The notes under the pieces: generated by a model
What the model was told of the DNA's origin: nothing
The model's database searches: none
What the model saw: only the letters and a program-made list of their open reading frames with translations
Shown: positions 17,066-24,873 of the stretch, piece after piece
Numbering within the stretch: the first letter of the stretch is position 1
Layout: every line of letters starts with the position of its first letter
Translations under genes and position numbers: made by a program
Origin: Microcaldota archaeon
GTDB lineage: Archaea > Micrarchaeota > Micrarchaeia > Micrarchaeales > Micrarchaeaceae
Assembly (NCBI GenBank): GCA_021810105.1
Contig: JAJZJM010000002.1
Coordinates: forward strand, 1-64,000
Length of the DNA: 64,000 nt
Direction: 5' to 3'

Positions 17066-18190
17066 ATGGCAGATTCATTCAATGTAACCCCTTGGAATGT
17101 TGATGGCAAAGTGAATTATGAGATACTTGAAAGGAACTTTGGAATAAAACCATTGAACCAGGACCTGCTAAAGCGAATACAGAAGCATACTGGAACGCTG
17201 CACCCTTTCATTAGAAGAGAGATATACTTTGGGCACAGGGAACTGGACTGGCTCCTTGACATGTATGAAAAAGGGGAAAAGTTTTGCCTGTATACGGGAA
17301 TAGCCCCTTCAAACAAAATGACGATAGGGCATCTTCTGCCTTTCATGATGACGCTTTGGCTGCAGCAGAAATTCGATGCCGAGGTATTGATACAGATACC
17401 TGATGAGGAGAAATACCTTGCTGGAAGGAGGAAGGGGGCGGAATTGGATGAATTTCACGATCTGGCAAAAGAGGCAGCACTTGACATAGCCGCCCTTGGG
17501 TTTGACCCTAAGAAAACAAGGATATTCCTTGATACAGAATATTCTAAGACTCTTTACAAGCAGGCAGTAAGAGTGGCGCGAAGGATAACGTTCTCTACAA
17601 TAAAGGATGCTTTTGGCATGGGGAACGATACCAATATAGGAATGATATTTTACACAAGCATGCAGGCTGTGCCTTCGTTCCTAAAGTCTGTAGAGGAAGG
17701 GAAAAAGGTTCCTTGCCTTATACCTTTGGGAGTTGACCAGGATGTACATTTCAGGGTTGCTAGAGACGTAATAGAAAAGCTTGGATATTACAAACCAGCA
17801 ATAATACACGGCAAATTCCTGCCCGGCCTAAGCGGGGACTCTAAGATGTCTGCAAGCAAAGAAAACGATGCCGTATACCTTGATGATAATGAAGAAACTG
17901 TCAGGAAAAAGATAAACAAGGCCCTTACCGGGCAGCAATCCACTGCAGAACTGCAGAGGGAGAAGGGGGGAGATCCTGACAAATGCATGGTCTGCCAATA
18001 CTACAAGTTCCTATTCGAGCCTGACGACGCAAAGCTGGAGCAGATATTCGAGGCTGAAAGAAAAGGAACAATTCTCGCAGGAGAGCATAAGCAAGACCTT
18101 GCAAAACGAGTAAACCTGTTTTTGGAACAGCACAGGAAAAAGAGAAATGCGGTGAATGAGAGAATTGACGAGTTCATGGAAAGGGATTGA
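17066..18190 (+). CDS. trpS: Tryptophanyl-tRNA synthetase
   Basis: A 374-aa class I synthetase that charges tRNA-Trp. The HIGH-equivalent is TIGH (residues 86-89, in PSNKMTIGHL) and the KMSKS loop is KMSAS (260-264). The N-terminal extension VTPWNVDGKVNYE and the YTGIAPSNKMTIGH block match the archaeal/eukaryotic TrpRS type. The start at ATG 17066 gives the usual MADSFNVTPW; two earlier starts (17042 TTG, 17051 ATG) are less likely. The stop nearly touches the flippase start, so they form an operon. Confidence 0.93.
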   Translation: MADSFNVTPWNVDGKVNYEILERNFGIKPLNQDLLKRIQKHTGTLHPFIRREIYFGHRELDWLLDMYEKGEKFCLYTGIAPSNKMTIGHLLPFMMTLWLQQKFDAEVLIQIPDEEKYLAGRRKGAELDEFHDLAKEAALDIAALGFDPKKTRIFLDTEYSKTLYKQAVRVARRITFSTIKDAFGMGNDTNIGMIFYTSMQAVPSFLKSVEEGKKVPCLIPLGVDQDVHFRVARDVIEKLGYYKPAIIHGKFLPGLSGDSKMSASKENDAVYLDDNEETVRKKINKALTGQQSTAELQREKGGDPDKCMVCQYYKFLFEPDDAKLEQIFEAERKGTILAGEHKQDLAKRVNLFLEQHRKKRNAVNERIDEFMERD

Positions 18191-18195
18191 GCTTG

Positions 18196-19785
18196 ATGGA
18201 TCCTAAAGAACAGATAGATGGGGAGGGCAATGACCAGGCTTTGGAGATAGGGCTTGGAGCGGCCAAATCCGGAAGCATTTTTTTAGGGGGAGAAATACTC
18301 ACATCGATAATAACGCTGGTATTGCTGGTCTTCCTGACAAGGTATCTTGGGCCTGGGCAATTCGGTCTGTATACCATAGCGATATCTTTTGCTGGAATAC
18401 TGACAGTGGCACAGACATTTGGCATAGGCACCGCATACAGAAAGGCGCTGCCAGAAGCTTCGTATAGAGATAAGGGCAAGGCTGCAGGCTTTGTTGCTGC
18501 AGGCTTTAGAATTGCATTGCCGGTAGGGCTTATTATTGCCATAATTGGCCTGTTGATAAGCGGAGTGGTGGCAAGATACGTATATAACAACCCACTTCTG
18601 ACTCTAGCACTGGAGCTGGCTGCTCTATCGGAGTTTGCATCTGTTGCTTTCAACCTCCTCCTCGGCTCACTTGTAGGGCTGGGCAAGGTGAAGGAAGCCA
18701 CAATAGCAAATGTGGGATATTCGCTCGGGTACCTTGTAGCCGCAGTCTCTCTTGTAGTGCTTGGATACGGAGTGATGGGTGCGATAGCTGGTTTTGTGAT
18801 AGGACTGGCTTCTGGAACTATTTTGGCTTTTGCATATCAGGCAAGGGAGCTAGGCCTTAAACTCCATCCTGCTGATAAATCCGATATAAAACGCATACGC
18901 TCGTTCTCTTTGCCGATAGTTGTAAACAATATTGCAATGCAGGGGTCTATGAATTTGGCGATATTGGTGCTTGGCGCTGTTGCGATAAGCTCTGCTGTGG
19001 GCAGCTATGGTGCAGCATACAAGCTGGCCAGGTTCATAGAGCTGAGCATAACAGCGATAACATTTATACTGCTAGGCGCATATTCGATGACGCTATCAAA
19101 AGAGTCCACTTCGCAGAAGATAAACTCGATATACAACGGCAGCATCTATTACACATGCCTCTTCCTGCTTCCAGTAGTAGCATACGGCATTGTAGAGGCG
19201 GCTCCGCTTACCAACCTTCTGTTCTCTTCAAGATACGTTACCGCACCGCTGCTCTTCTCTGTGATGATTGCGGGTATGGCGGTTCAGATAATAGGAATAT
19301 ACGCCGGTACTCTTATGATAGGAAGCGGAAACACCCTAAAATTCATGAAGTACCAGCTGATAACAATAGCCATGCAGATAGGACTTGTATTTGTACTAAC
19401 GCCGATATATAAAGTGGCGGGAGCTGTTGTTGCGCTTTTCGTTGTAAGCCCCATATTGCTGGACATTATATACATACACGCATTGAAGAAGCAGTTCGGG
19501 ATCAGGCACAGGTTCAGACCTTTGGCTGCAATACTGGCTGCATCAGTGTCAGGGGGCATTGTTCTGTACATAGCGACGTTTGCATCCCATACTGGGCTTC
19601 TTTCGATTGTTTACAACGGAATAATAGGGCTGCTAATATTCCCAGCATTCCTCGGAATATTCGGTGCTGCGAAAAGGAGCAACCTCGAGTTCATTAGAAG
19701 TGCAGGGATGCGGCTCAAGCACTTCCATTTCATAACAGATGCTTTGGTGTCCTATACATCTTATTTCGTGAGAGAGCAAAAGTAA
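18196..19785 (+). CDS. Wzx-like polysaccharide/oligosaccharide flippase
   Basis: A 529-aa membrane protein of the MVF/MOP superfamily, with about 14 transmembrane segments in two halves. Family features include LLVFLTRYLGPGQFGLYTIA near residue 40 and IYAGTLMIGSGNTLKFM near 370. It would flip lipid-linked glycans across the membrane for surface glycoprotein modification, fitting the many Asn/Ser/Thr-rich surface proteins in this window. ATG at 18196, 6 bp after the trpS stop. Confidence 0.85.
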   Translation: MDPKEQIDGEGNDQALEIGLGAAKSGSIFLGGEILTSIITLVLLVFLTRYLGPGQFGLYTIAISFAGILTVAQTFGIGTAYRKALPEASYRDKGKAAGFVAAGFRIALPVGLIIAIIGLLISGVVARYVYNNPLLTLALELAALSEFASVAFNLLLGSLVGLGKVKEATIANVGYSLGYLVAAVSLVVLGYGVMGAIAGFVIGLASGTILAFAYQARELGLKLHPADKSDIKRIRSFSLPIVVNNIAMQGSMNLAILVLGAVAISSAVGSYGAAYKLARFIELSITAITFILLGAYSMTLSKESTSQKINSIYNGSIYYTCLFLLPVVAYGIVEAAPLTNLLFSSRYVTAPLLFSVMIAGMAVQIIGIYAGTLMIGSGNTLKFMKYQLITIAMQIGLVFVLTPIYKVAGAVVALFVVSPILLDIIYIHALKKQFGIRHRFRPLAAILAASVSGGIVLYIATFASHTGLLSIVYNGIIGLLIFPAFLGIFGAAKRSNLEFIRSAGMRLKHFHFITDALVSYTSYFVREQK

Positions 19786-19815
19786 TTTAAATTATTGATT
19801 GTGAATATACTTCGT

Positions 19816-19916
19816 GCCTGGGTAGCTCAATGGCAGAGCGCTTGCCTTGTATGCTTTTTGAAATCTCAAAAAGTAAAGAGAGCATGAGGTTGAGGGTTCA
19901 ATTCCCTCTCCAGGCT
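19816..19916 (+). tRNA. tRNA-Thr (UGU) with 29-nt intron
   Basis: The acceptor GCCTGGG pairs with TCCAGGC, the discriminator is T (usual for archaeal tRNA-Thr), and the anticodon TGT is at 19848-19850. An intron at 19852-19880, between positions 37 and 38, separates A37 from A38; removing it leaves a 72-nt tRNA. The intron folds through TTTTTG/CAAAAA and flanking TATGC/GCATG pairs, compatible with a bulge-helix-bulge. One T-T mismatch is seen in the anticodon stem. Confidence 0.85.
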
Positions 19917-19943
19917 TATGCTTGCTAGTTAAAGCCCATCTGA

Positions 19944-20138
19944 AATTACGCAGCGATACTTATCAAGTTTTGGGGCAGAAAGTTAGACGAGTATTTCGAA
20001 TCCATACTCAATCTGCCGTGCGATGTGGGACGGCATGATCCCGTATTGAGAATGGAGGGCTTCGGAGTCTTTAATGCAAATATCGACAAGAATTTCATAA
20101 AGGTTGCCAGGCAACACTATCCTGCTTTCAAAAAATAA
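19944..20138 (+). pseudogene. Truncated gene fragment before an IS-type hairpin
   Basis: An open frame without a start codon encodes about 64 residues with protein-like composition: KFWGRKLDEYFESILNLPCD, then RMEGFGVFNANIDKNF and ARQHYPAFKK. It begins after a TGA and has no ATG until two thirds through. I do not recognise the family. With an IS605-type end hairpin 40 bp downstream, this is most simply the remnant of a gene cut by an insertion and later deletion. Confidence 0.35.
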
Positions 20139-20178
20139 CTCTTTGATCGCCGATATGAGAGAACTCATGTGACATCCT

Positions 20179-20199
20179 CCCACCACTGAAGGTGGTGGG
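20179..20199 (-). repeat. IS200/IS605-type right-end hairpin remnant
   Basis: CCCACCAC and GTGGTGGG (20179-20186, 20192-20199) with a 5-nt TGAAG loop, flanked by GACATCCT and GCTTCC. On the minus strand it reads GAAGCCCACC...GGTGGGAGGATGTC, the usual 3' end of archaeal IS605/TnpB elements and of their guide RNA. No tnpB survives next to it (20200-20396 is non-coding), so it appears to be a leftover end. Confidence 0.6.
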
Positions 20200-20396
20200 C
20201 TTCCAATGGTGGCTTTTTGATTGGTCATCTTGAACCACCAAGTATAGTTCCTGATTCACCGACGGCTGCCTCCTATAAACAACATCGAAACGAGTCAACA
20301 AACATCACAGTTACAATGTCTGCTACTGGACGTTTCTGCAATAATCCAGCCTTCCGTGTAGATCTCCATCCGGGACTTCGGCAATAGGCAAGGTCA

Positions 20397-21110
20397 TTAT
20401 TTGTATTCCACAAGCATAGCTGTGAATCTTAGCCCTATGCTAAAATTGCTCGGGTTTTGCAGGTACATGCAGCTTTTTCCCATATTTACTGGTATAGATA
20501 TGCTTCCATTTGAGAGCGCATCTGAAGAATAGTATATGGATGACTGTTGCGATACATTTTGCTCGCATTGGTAATTAACAATCATCAAGCCATTAGGCGA
20601 GTTGGACGTGTAATTTATCATAATATATCCAGAGTTCTGCGAAGTTACATTGAAATAGAACCTCGAGTAACTGGAGTTGATGTACTGCAGAGGCGTGTAT
20701 GGAGGGTATGTGTAGGGCCTATAGTAGACATAGGTATTTGAAGGTTGGAAATACTGCAAGCTGTTAACGTTATATGACTGGCCGGTATAGCCAGGGTAGA
20801 GAAGAGACTGCAGGGTAATCTTCTTGCCAGAGAATATTGTCTGCGGTGTAAGGGTAACGTTCTTTGAAGTTAGTAATTTCTGGTAAGTGCTATTTAGAAG
20901 GGTTCCATACTTTGCGCTAAGTATAGAATAGTTATAATTCAGGTTGACATATTCTGCTGTAACATTTCCAAGATTTGCTTTTAAAGTGTCAATTTGCGAT
21001 GCGTATATTGCCAAGGTTGCAAAATAGACAACAAATGCAACTACGAGCACAGCTGCGATTATGAGCACTATGCTTATCTCTTCTGTTTCTCTTACGGTAA
21101 CCATAGCCAT
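20397..21110 (-). CDS. Membrane-anchored, Tyr/Asn/Ser-rich extracellular protein
   Basis: 237 aa: a short cytoplasmic N-terminus (MAMVTVRETEE), one transmembrane helix (about residues 13-40, ISIVLIIAAVLVVAFVVYF), a coiled-coil-like stretch (IDTLKANLGNVTAEYVNLNY), a Tyr/Pro-rich linker, and a beta-rich domain with two Cys and many N-x-S/T sites. It looks like a surface protein with a C-out topology. A TTTTAAGC box points to the ATG at 21110; an ATG at 21125 is the alternative. No family recognised. Confidence 0.7.
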   Translation of the reverse strand: MAMVTVRETEEISIVLIIAAVLVVAFVVYFATLAIYASQIDTLKANLGNVTAEYVNLNYNYSILSAKYGTLLNSTYQKLLTSKNVTLTPQTIFSGKKITLQSLLYPGYTGQSYNVNSLQYFQPSNTYVYYRPYTYPPYTPLQYINSSYSRFYFNVTSQNSGYIMINYTSNSPNGLMIVNYQCEQNVSQQSSIYYSSDALSNGSISIPVNMGKSCMYLQNPSNFSIGLRFTAMLVEYK

Positions 21111-21170
21111 ACCTCGAATACTCATTAACGTAAAAGCTTAAAAGATGGTGCACTCTTCATTGCTTTTCAT

Positions 21171-21491
21171 TCATTTTGCTTTTCCAATTAGCCCCTTAAG
21201 ATCATCTTCTGACAATCCCCGGCCCGCTTTTCCATCCACTCTTCCGGTAATCTTGCCTTCCTTGAATAAGACTATCGTAGGTATCACCTCTATTCCAAAT
21301 CTATCCCATAGAGGGTTTTCTTCTTCGTCTATTTTTGCCTCTGCCATCCTTATTCCAAGCTTAGTATTAGCAGAATATGCGTCGAATATTGGTTTGAATT
21401 TCCTGCAGAATGGGCACCAATCAGCATAGAAGAGGACTATGGAACTTCCCCCTTTTACGAATCCATCAATATTTTTTTCGTCTAAGTCCAT
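21171..21491 (-). CDS. Thioredoxin-like protein (CPFC active site)
   Basis: A 106-aa thioredoxin fold. The active site WCPFC is at residues 25-29 in YADWCPFCRKFKP and the cis-Pro region is VIPTIVLFKEGK. The CPFC dipeptide differs from canonical CGPC and is nearer glutaredoxin-like thioredoxins, which would raise the redox potential. There is no signal peptide, so it acts in the cytoplasm. ATG at 21491 preferred to a TTG one codon earlier. Confidence 0.88.
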   Translation of the reverse strand: MDLDEKNIDGFVKGGSSIVLFYADWCPFCRKFKPIFDAYSANTKLGIRMAEAKIDEEENPLWDRFGIEVIPTIVLFKEGKITGRVDGKAGRGLSEDDLKGLIGKAK

Positions 21492-21616
21492 CAAATCCCC
21501 TTATTTCAATGCATTATCGGATTTATTTTATTTAAATCTTGCTTTTAGAAAAATCAATGCCGAAGAACTCAGCAAAGTATATTAACCTTTTTAGTGAGTA
21601 TTAGAAAGGCGACGCA

Positions 21617-22591
21617 ATGATATACCTGGATGGGTATGCAATATCATTAGACAGAAGGGAGCACTCTTCAAATATAGATTTTGTATCTCATGCCCACAGC
21701 GACCACATATCAGCTGCAAAATCCTCGAAATCAGTAATAGCTAGCACGGAAACTGCGCGCCTCCTTGAAGTTGCAAAAGGAATCAAGATAAAAATATGTT
21801 CTGAGCGAATAGATGGAATACGCCTGACAGACTCGGGGCACATGCTGGGAGCAAAACAGATAAGGATAGAACCGAATGGTGGAGGAGTAATAACATATAC
21901 AGGAGACTTCATGCTGCAGCATGCGGTAACATGCAAGCCGATAGAGATCCTCGAAACAGATACATTGATAATAGATTCTACGTACTGTACCCCAGAAATT
22001 AAGTTTGATCCGAGAAAAGAGGTAGAGTCCGCAATAGAGCTTTGGGTCAGCAGAAAGCAGCCGCAGGGAATAATACTTTTCGGAGCACATAGGATGGGAA
22101 AGGCCCAAGAGCTTACGAAGCTACTTAACATGCAGGGGATTGTTCCTTTCACAACTGAAGCGATAGGAAAAATAAACTCTGTATATAATGAGAGTGGAAT
22201 CGGATTGGAATACTCGTGCGCAGGAGCTGATGAAGGCGAGCCTGAATTAGGGTGGGGAGGCGCAGTGGGCATAGTTGAGACGCATAGACTTGATGAGGTT
22301 GCATCGAGAATATCCAAGGGCACTGGAAAGCGCGTTTTTAGAGCATCAGCAACAGGCTTTGCCAAGTTCTTCAGATTCAACACAGACGTTCAGTTTCCGC
22401 TCAGCGATCATGCGGACTTCAGGCAGAGCCTTGATTACATAGAGGCAGCGCATCCTAAAAAAATACTTACTTATGGATCGAACTCTGAGATATTTGCGCA
22501 GAACCTGAGCAGGGCGGGATATAATGCAGAGCCGTTCAGGAATGAGGTTATGGAAGGATACAGAGTCATAGGCCTTGAAACCGGCACCTGA
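21617..22591 (+). CDS. Beta-CASP metallo-beta-lactamase nuclease (YSH1/FTR1-like)
   Basis: A 324-aa MBL-fold protein. The Zn ligands are in SHAHSDHIS (residues 24-32), DSGHMLGA and TGDF, with the C-terminal SDHADF typical of the RNA/DNA-processing beta-CASP branch. It lacks the KH domains of archaeal CPSF, so it resembles the short COG1236 exonuclease-like group (putative mRNA 3'-end processing). ATG at 21617. It stands alone between convergent neighbours. Confidence 0.82.
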   Translation: MIYLDGYAISLDRREHSSNIDFVSHAHSDHISAAKSSKSVIASTETARLLEVAKGIKIKICSERIDGIRLTDSGHMLGAKQIRIEPNGGGVITYTGDFMLQHAVTCKPIEILETDTLIIDSTYCTPEIKFDPRKEVESAIELWVSRKQPQGIILFGAHRMGKAQELTKLLNMQGIVPFTTEAIGKINSVYNESGIGLEYSCAGADEGEPELGWGGAVGIVETHRLDEVASRISKGTGKRVFRASATGFAKFFRFNTDVQFPLSDHADFRQSLDYIEAAHPKKILTYGSNSEIFAQNLSRAGYNAEPFRNEVMEGYRVIGLETGT

Positions 22592-22612
22592 CATGAATTC
22601 ATCTTGCAAGCC

Positions 22613-23035
22613 TTAACCTTCGGAGATGCCGTCCAGAAGCTCATTAAGGCGTTTATCAACCATCTTTATTCCTGGATGCTCCCTTGGAAGGTTATGGAAA
22701 GTAACTTTTGAAAATTTACGGACCAGCCCCATAACTTCTAAACTAAGTTTTCGCATGCTCTCGGATTTTATTTTGTACTTTCCGGTGAGCTGCCTGACTA
22801 CCAACTCGCTGTCCGAATAGAGCTCGACCTCAGAATTGGCTGGCGCTTCAATGTTTTCAGAGACCCAAGCCAGGGCGGAGATTATTGCTTTGTATTCTGC
22901 AACATTATTTGTGCATATGCCATTGTATTCCGCCTTCTCCTTAACGAGCTTTTTTCCTGAATAGATGGAAAAGCCGGATGCACTCTTTCCGGGATTTCCT
23001 CTGGCAGCCCCATCAGTGTATATTTTTATTGCCAT
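22613..23035 (-). CDS. rnhA: Ribonuclease HI
   Basis: A 140-aa type 1 RNase H. Catalytic residues are visible: Asp8 in YTDGAARGNPG, Glu47 in NVAEYKA, Asp75 in YSDSELV and Asp127 in MVDKRLNE. It degrades the RNA strand of RNA-DNA hybrids. Type 1 enzymes occur in a minority of archaea. ATG at 23035 starts the first strand; the longer frame to 23137 would overlap the divergent AMMECR1 gene. Confidence 0.93.
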   Translation of the reverse strand: MAIKIYTDGAARGNPGKSASGFSIYSGKKLVKEKAEYNGICTNNVAEYKAIISALAWVSENIEAPANSEVELYSDSELVVRQLTGKYKIKSESMRKLSLEVMGLVRKFSKVTFHNLPREHPGIKMVDKRLNELLDGISEG

Positions 23036-23088
23036 GCCATCACAATAATTATTAATTCTGGCAGATAAGATTAATTCTATGTGGGAAT

Positions 23089-23709
23089 ATGCATAAATAC
23101 TCTCTTGATGAAGGGAGGCGCCTTGTGGGCGCGGCAAGAGCAGCCATTGAGCTGAACTTGCGCATGGAGCGCCTTGACAAGCAGATGATATATAAGGAGG
23201 TCTCGGACCTTTCGTATAAGGAGGGAGTATTTGTAACTATAGAGCACTACCCTACAGGATCGCTGCGAGGATGCATAGGATATTGCATGGGGACCGAACA
23301 TATAGGAAAAGGGGCGATAGATGCGGCACTTTCGGCTGCATTTGGCGATTCCCGTTTCACCCCATTGTCGAGCAGTGAGCTTAGCCATATTACAATAGAG
23401 ATAAGCATACTGACAGAACCGAAAGAGATCACAGGCAGCGCATTAGCTAGGAGCAAAAAAATAAAAATAGGAAGAGACGGTTTGATGGTCAGATATGGTT
23501 TCCGCGAGGGGCTGCTTCTCCCGATAGTAGCCATTGATGAGGGATGGGATAGCGTAAGATTCCTCGAAGAGACCTGCATAAAAGCAGGGATAAGCCCAGA
23601 TCTGTGGAAACAGCCTGCAGTAAAATTTTACGTGTTTGAGACACAAGTATTTAAGGAGGAAACCCCTGAAGGAAATGTGATAGAGAGGCATCTTAATGAT
23701 GCGGATTAG
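23089..23709 (+). CDS. AMMECR1-domain protein
   Basis: A 206-aa protein with the AMMECR1 signature LRGCIGY (about residues 58-64), preceded by GVFVTIEHYPTGS and followed by FGDSRFTPLSSSEL. The domain is conserved from archaea to humans; its biochemical role is unknown, though a link to nucleic-acid or radical-SAM chemistry has been proposed. Length is normal. ATG at 23089. Confidence 0.92.
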   Translation: MHKYSLDEGRRLVGAARAAIELNLRMERLDKQMIYKEVSDLSYKEGVFVTIEHYPTGSLRGCIGYCMGTEHIGKGAIDAALSAAFGDSRFTPLSSSELSHITIEISILTEPKEITGSALARSKKIKIGRDGLMVRYGFREGLLLPIVAIDEGWDSVRFLEETCIKAGISPDLWKQPAVKFYVFETQVFKEETPEGNVIERHLNDAD

Positions 23710-23721
23710 ATAGTGTTTATT

Positions 23722-23796
23722 GGGCCCGTAGCTTAGCCTGGTTGGAGCGCCTGACTGATAATCAGGAGGCCCTGAGTTCAAATCTCAGCGGGCCCA
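23722..23796 (+). tRNA. tRNA-Ile (GAU)
   Basis: 75 nt. The acceptor GGGCCCG pairs with CGGGCCC, the anticodon GAT sits in a CTGATAA loop closed by CCTGA/TCAGG, and the T arm is CTGAGTTCAAATCTCAG. The discriminator is A, and CCA is not encoded. Confidence 0.95.
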
Positions 23797-23854
23797 TTTT
23801 ATATCCAGAAACAAAAACCTATTAATGTTATCAGAGCTTTAGTTCCGTGGGCAG

Positions 23855-24823
23855 ATGGTAAAAGCGCATTCTCCTAAAAAATGGCATTACGCTCTGAGAA
23901 AGCTGCAATCCGCCATGGAGTACCTTATGACATACGGATGGGCAATTCTTGTAATTGCGATTATACTAGCTGCACTTTTCTCATTGGGAGTATTCAATAC
24001 ATCCAATCTATCTGTAAGGGCGCAGCCTGGCTCCTGTGCCGTATTCAGGCCTGGAGGAGCCATGAGCGACACCAACATAGCCTTTGGCGGAGTATGTGCA
24101 AATTACCTGCCGGAGTTTGTCTTCAGGTCCCGCGGAGTTGGCGATTACATGATAGTCCCTGGCTCTAACCTCACTTCAAGCCCTCTTAATATACAGAATA
24201 ACGCCACAATAACAGCATGGATATATGTGTCTGGCAGCCCTTATCATGACATATTTGACAAAGAGAACCAGTACGGGTTGAAATTAGACTATAACAATCA
24301 GCCGCATTCGTGCTATCCTAGCAATTATATTGGGCTATGCCTTGAGTGGGACACCATAAATGACTGGGTGGGCCCTGGCTATGCTATACCAAATGCAAGT
24401 TTCAACCAGTGGATTTTTGTCGGTGCAAGCATTGCATACGACTCCTCTACAGGAAACAGCATAAAGCGCTGGTTTGCAAATGGCCAGGAGATAGGCAATT
24501 CTGTAGTTAGCGGAAGGCTCACATATGCCAATTCCATTGTAACCATAGGCGCTATATCACCGGGATATACAGGATACGGAGAGGCAGAGTGGTTCAATGG
24601 AAGCATAGCGAACGTGCAGATATACAATGCAAGCCTCCCACAGAGCCTAATTAAAAGCATGTACCTGTCAGGCATCGGCGGAGACCCGATACAGATTCAA
24701 AACCTTGTGGGATGGTGGCCGCTGAATGGAAATGCTGATGATGAAAGCGGAAACCTTAACAATGCGCAGAATGTCAACGTGATATACGGAAGCAGCTGGA
24801 TAAACAACTACCAGATCACTTGA
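23855..24823 (+). CDS. Class III signal peptide protein with LamG (concanavalin-like) domain
   Basis: 322 aa. Residues 1-48 form a class III signal (basic KKWHYALRK, then QSAMEYLMTYGWAILVIAI). The rest, from about residue 95, is a LamG/concanavalin-A jelly roll: TITAWIYV, HDIFDKENQYGLKL, NQWIFVGASIAYD, EAEWFNGSIANVQIYNASL and LVGWWPLNGNADDESGN. Such pilin-lectin fusions would display a carbohydrate-binding domain on a pilus or the cell surface, perhaps for host attachment. An ATG immediately follows GCAG at 23855. Confidence 0.85.
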   Translation: MVKAHSPKKWHYALRKLQSAMEYLMTYGWAILVIAIILAALFSLGVFNTSNLSVRAQPGSCAVFRPGGAMSDTNIAFGGVCANYLPEFVFRSRGVGDYMIVPGSNLTSSPLNIQNNATITAWIYVSGSPYHDIFDKENQYGLKLDYNNQPHSCYPSNYIGLCLEWDTINDWVGPGYAIPNASFNQWIFVGASIAYDSSTGNSIKRWFANGQEIGNSVVSGRLTYANSIVTIGAISPGYTGYGEAEWFNGSIANVQIYNASLPQSLIKSMYLSGIGGDPIQIQNLVGWWPLNGNADDESGNLNNAQNVNVIYGSSWINNYQIT

Positions 24824-24873
24824 AAAAAGGGAATAAATAAATAGGTAAATATACTGATTACCTGCGTGATAAA

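Noticed and set aside
19983-20228. An 81-codon minus-strand frame over the IS605-type hairpin
   Set aside because: The plus-strand frame has better protein-like composition, and the N-terminal part of the minus frame is the hairpin itself.
21688-22383. A 231-codon minus-strand frame inside the beta-CASP gene
   Set aside because: The plus strand encodes clear metal-binding motifs (SHAHSDH); the minus frame is a shadow.
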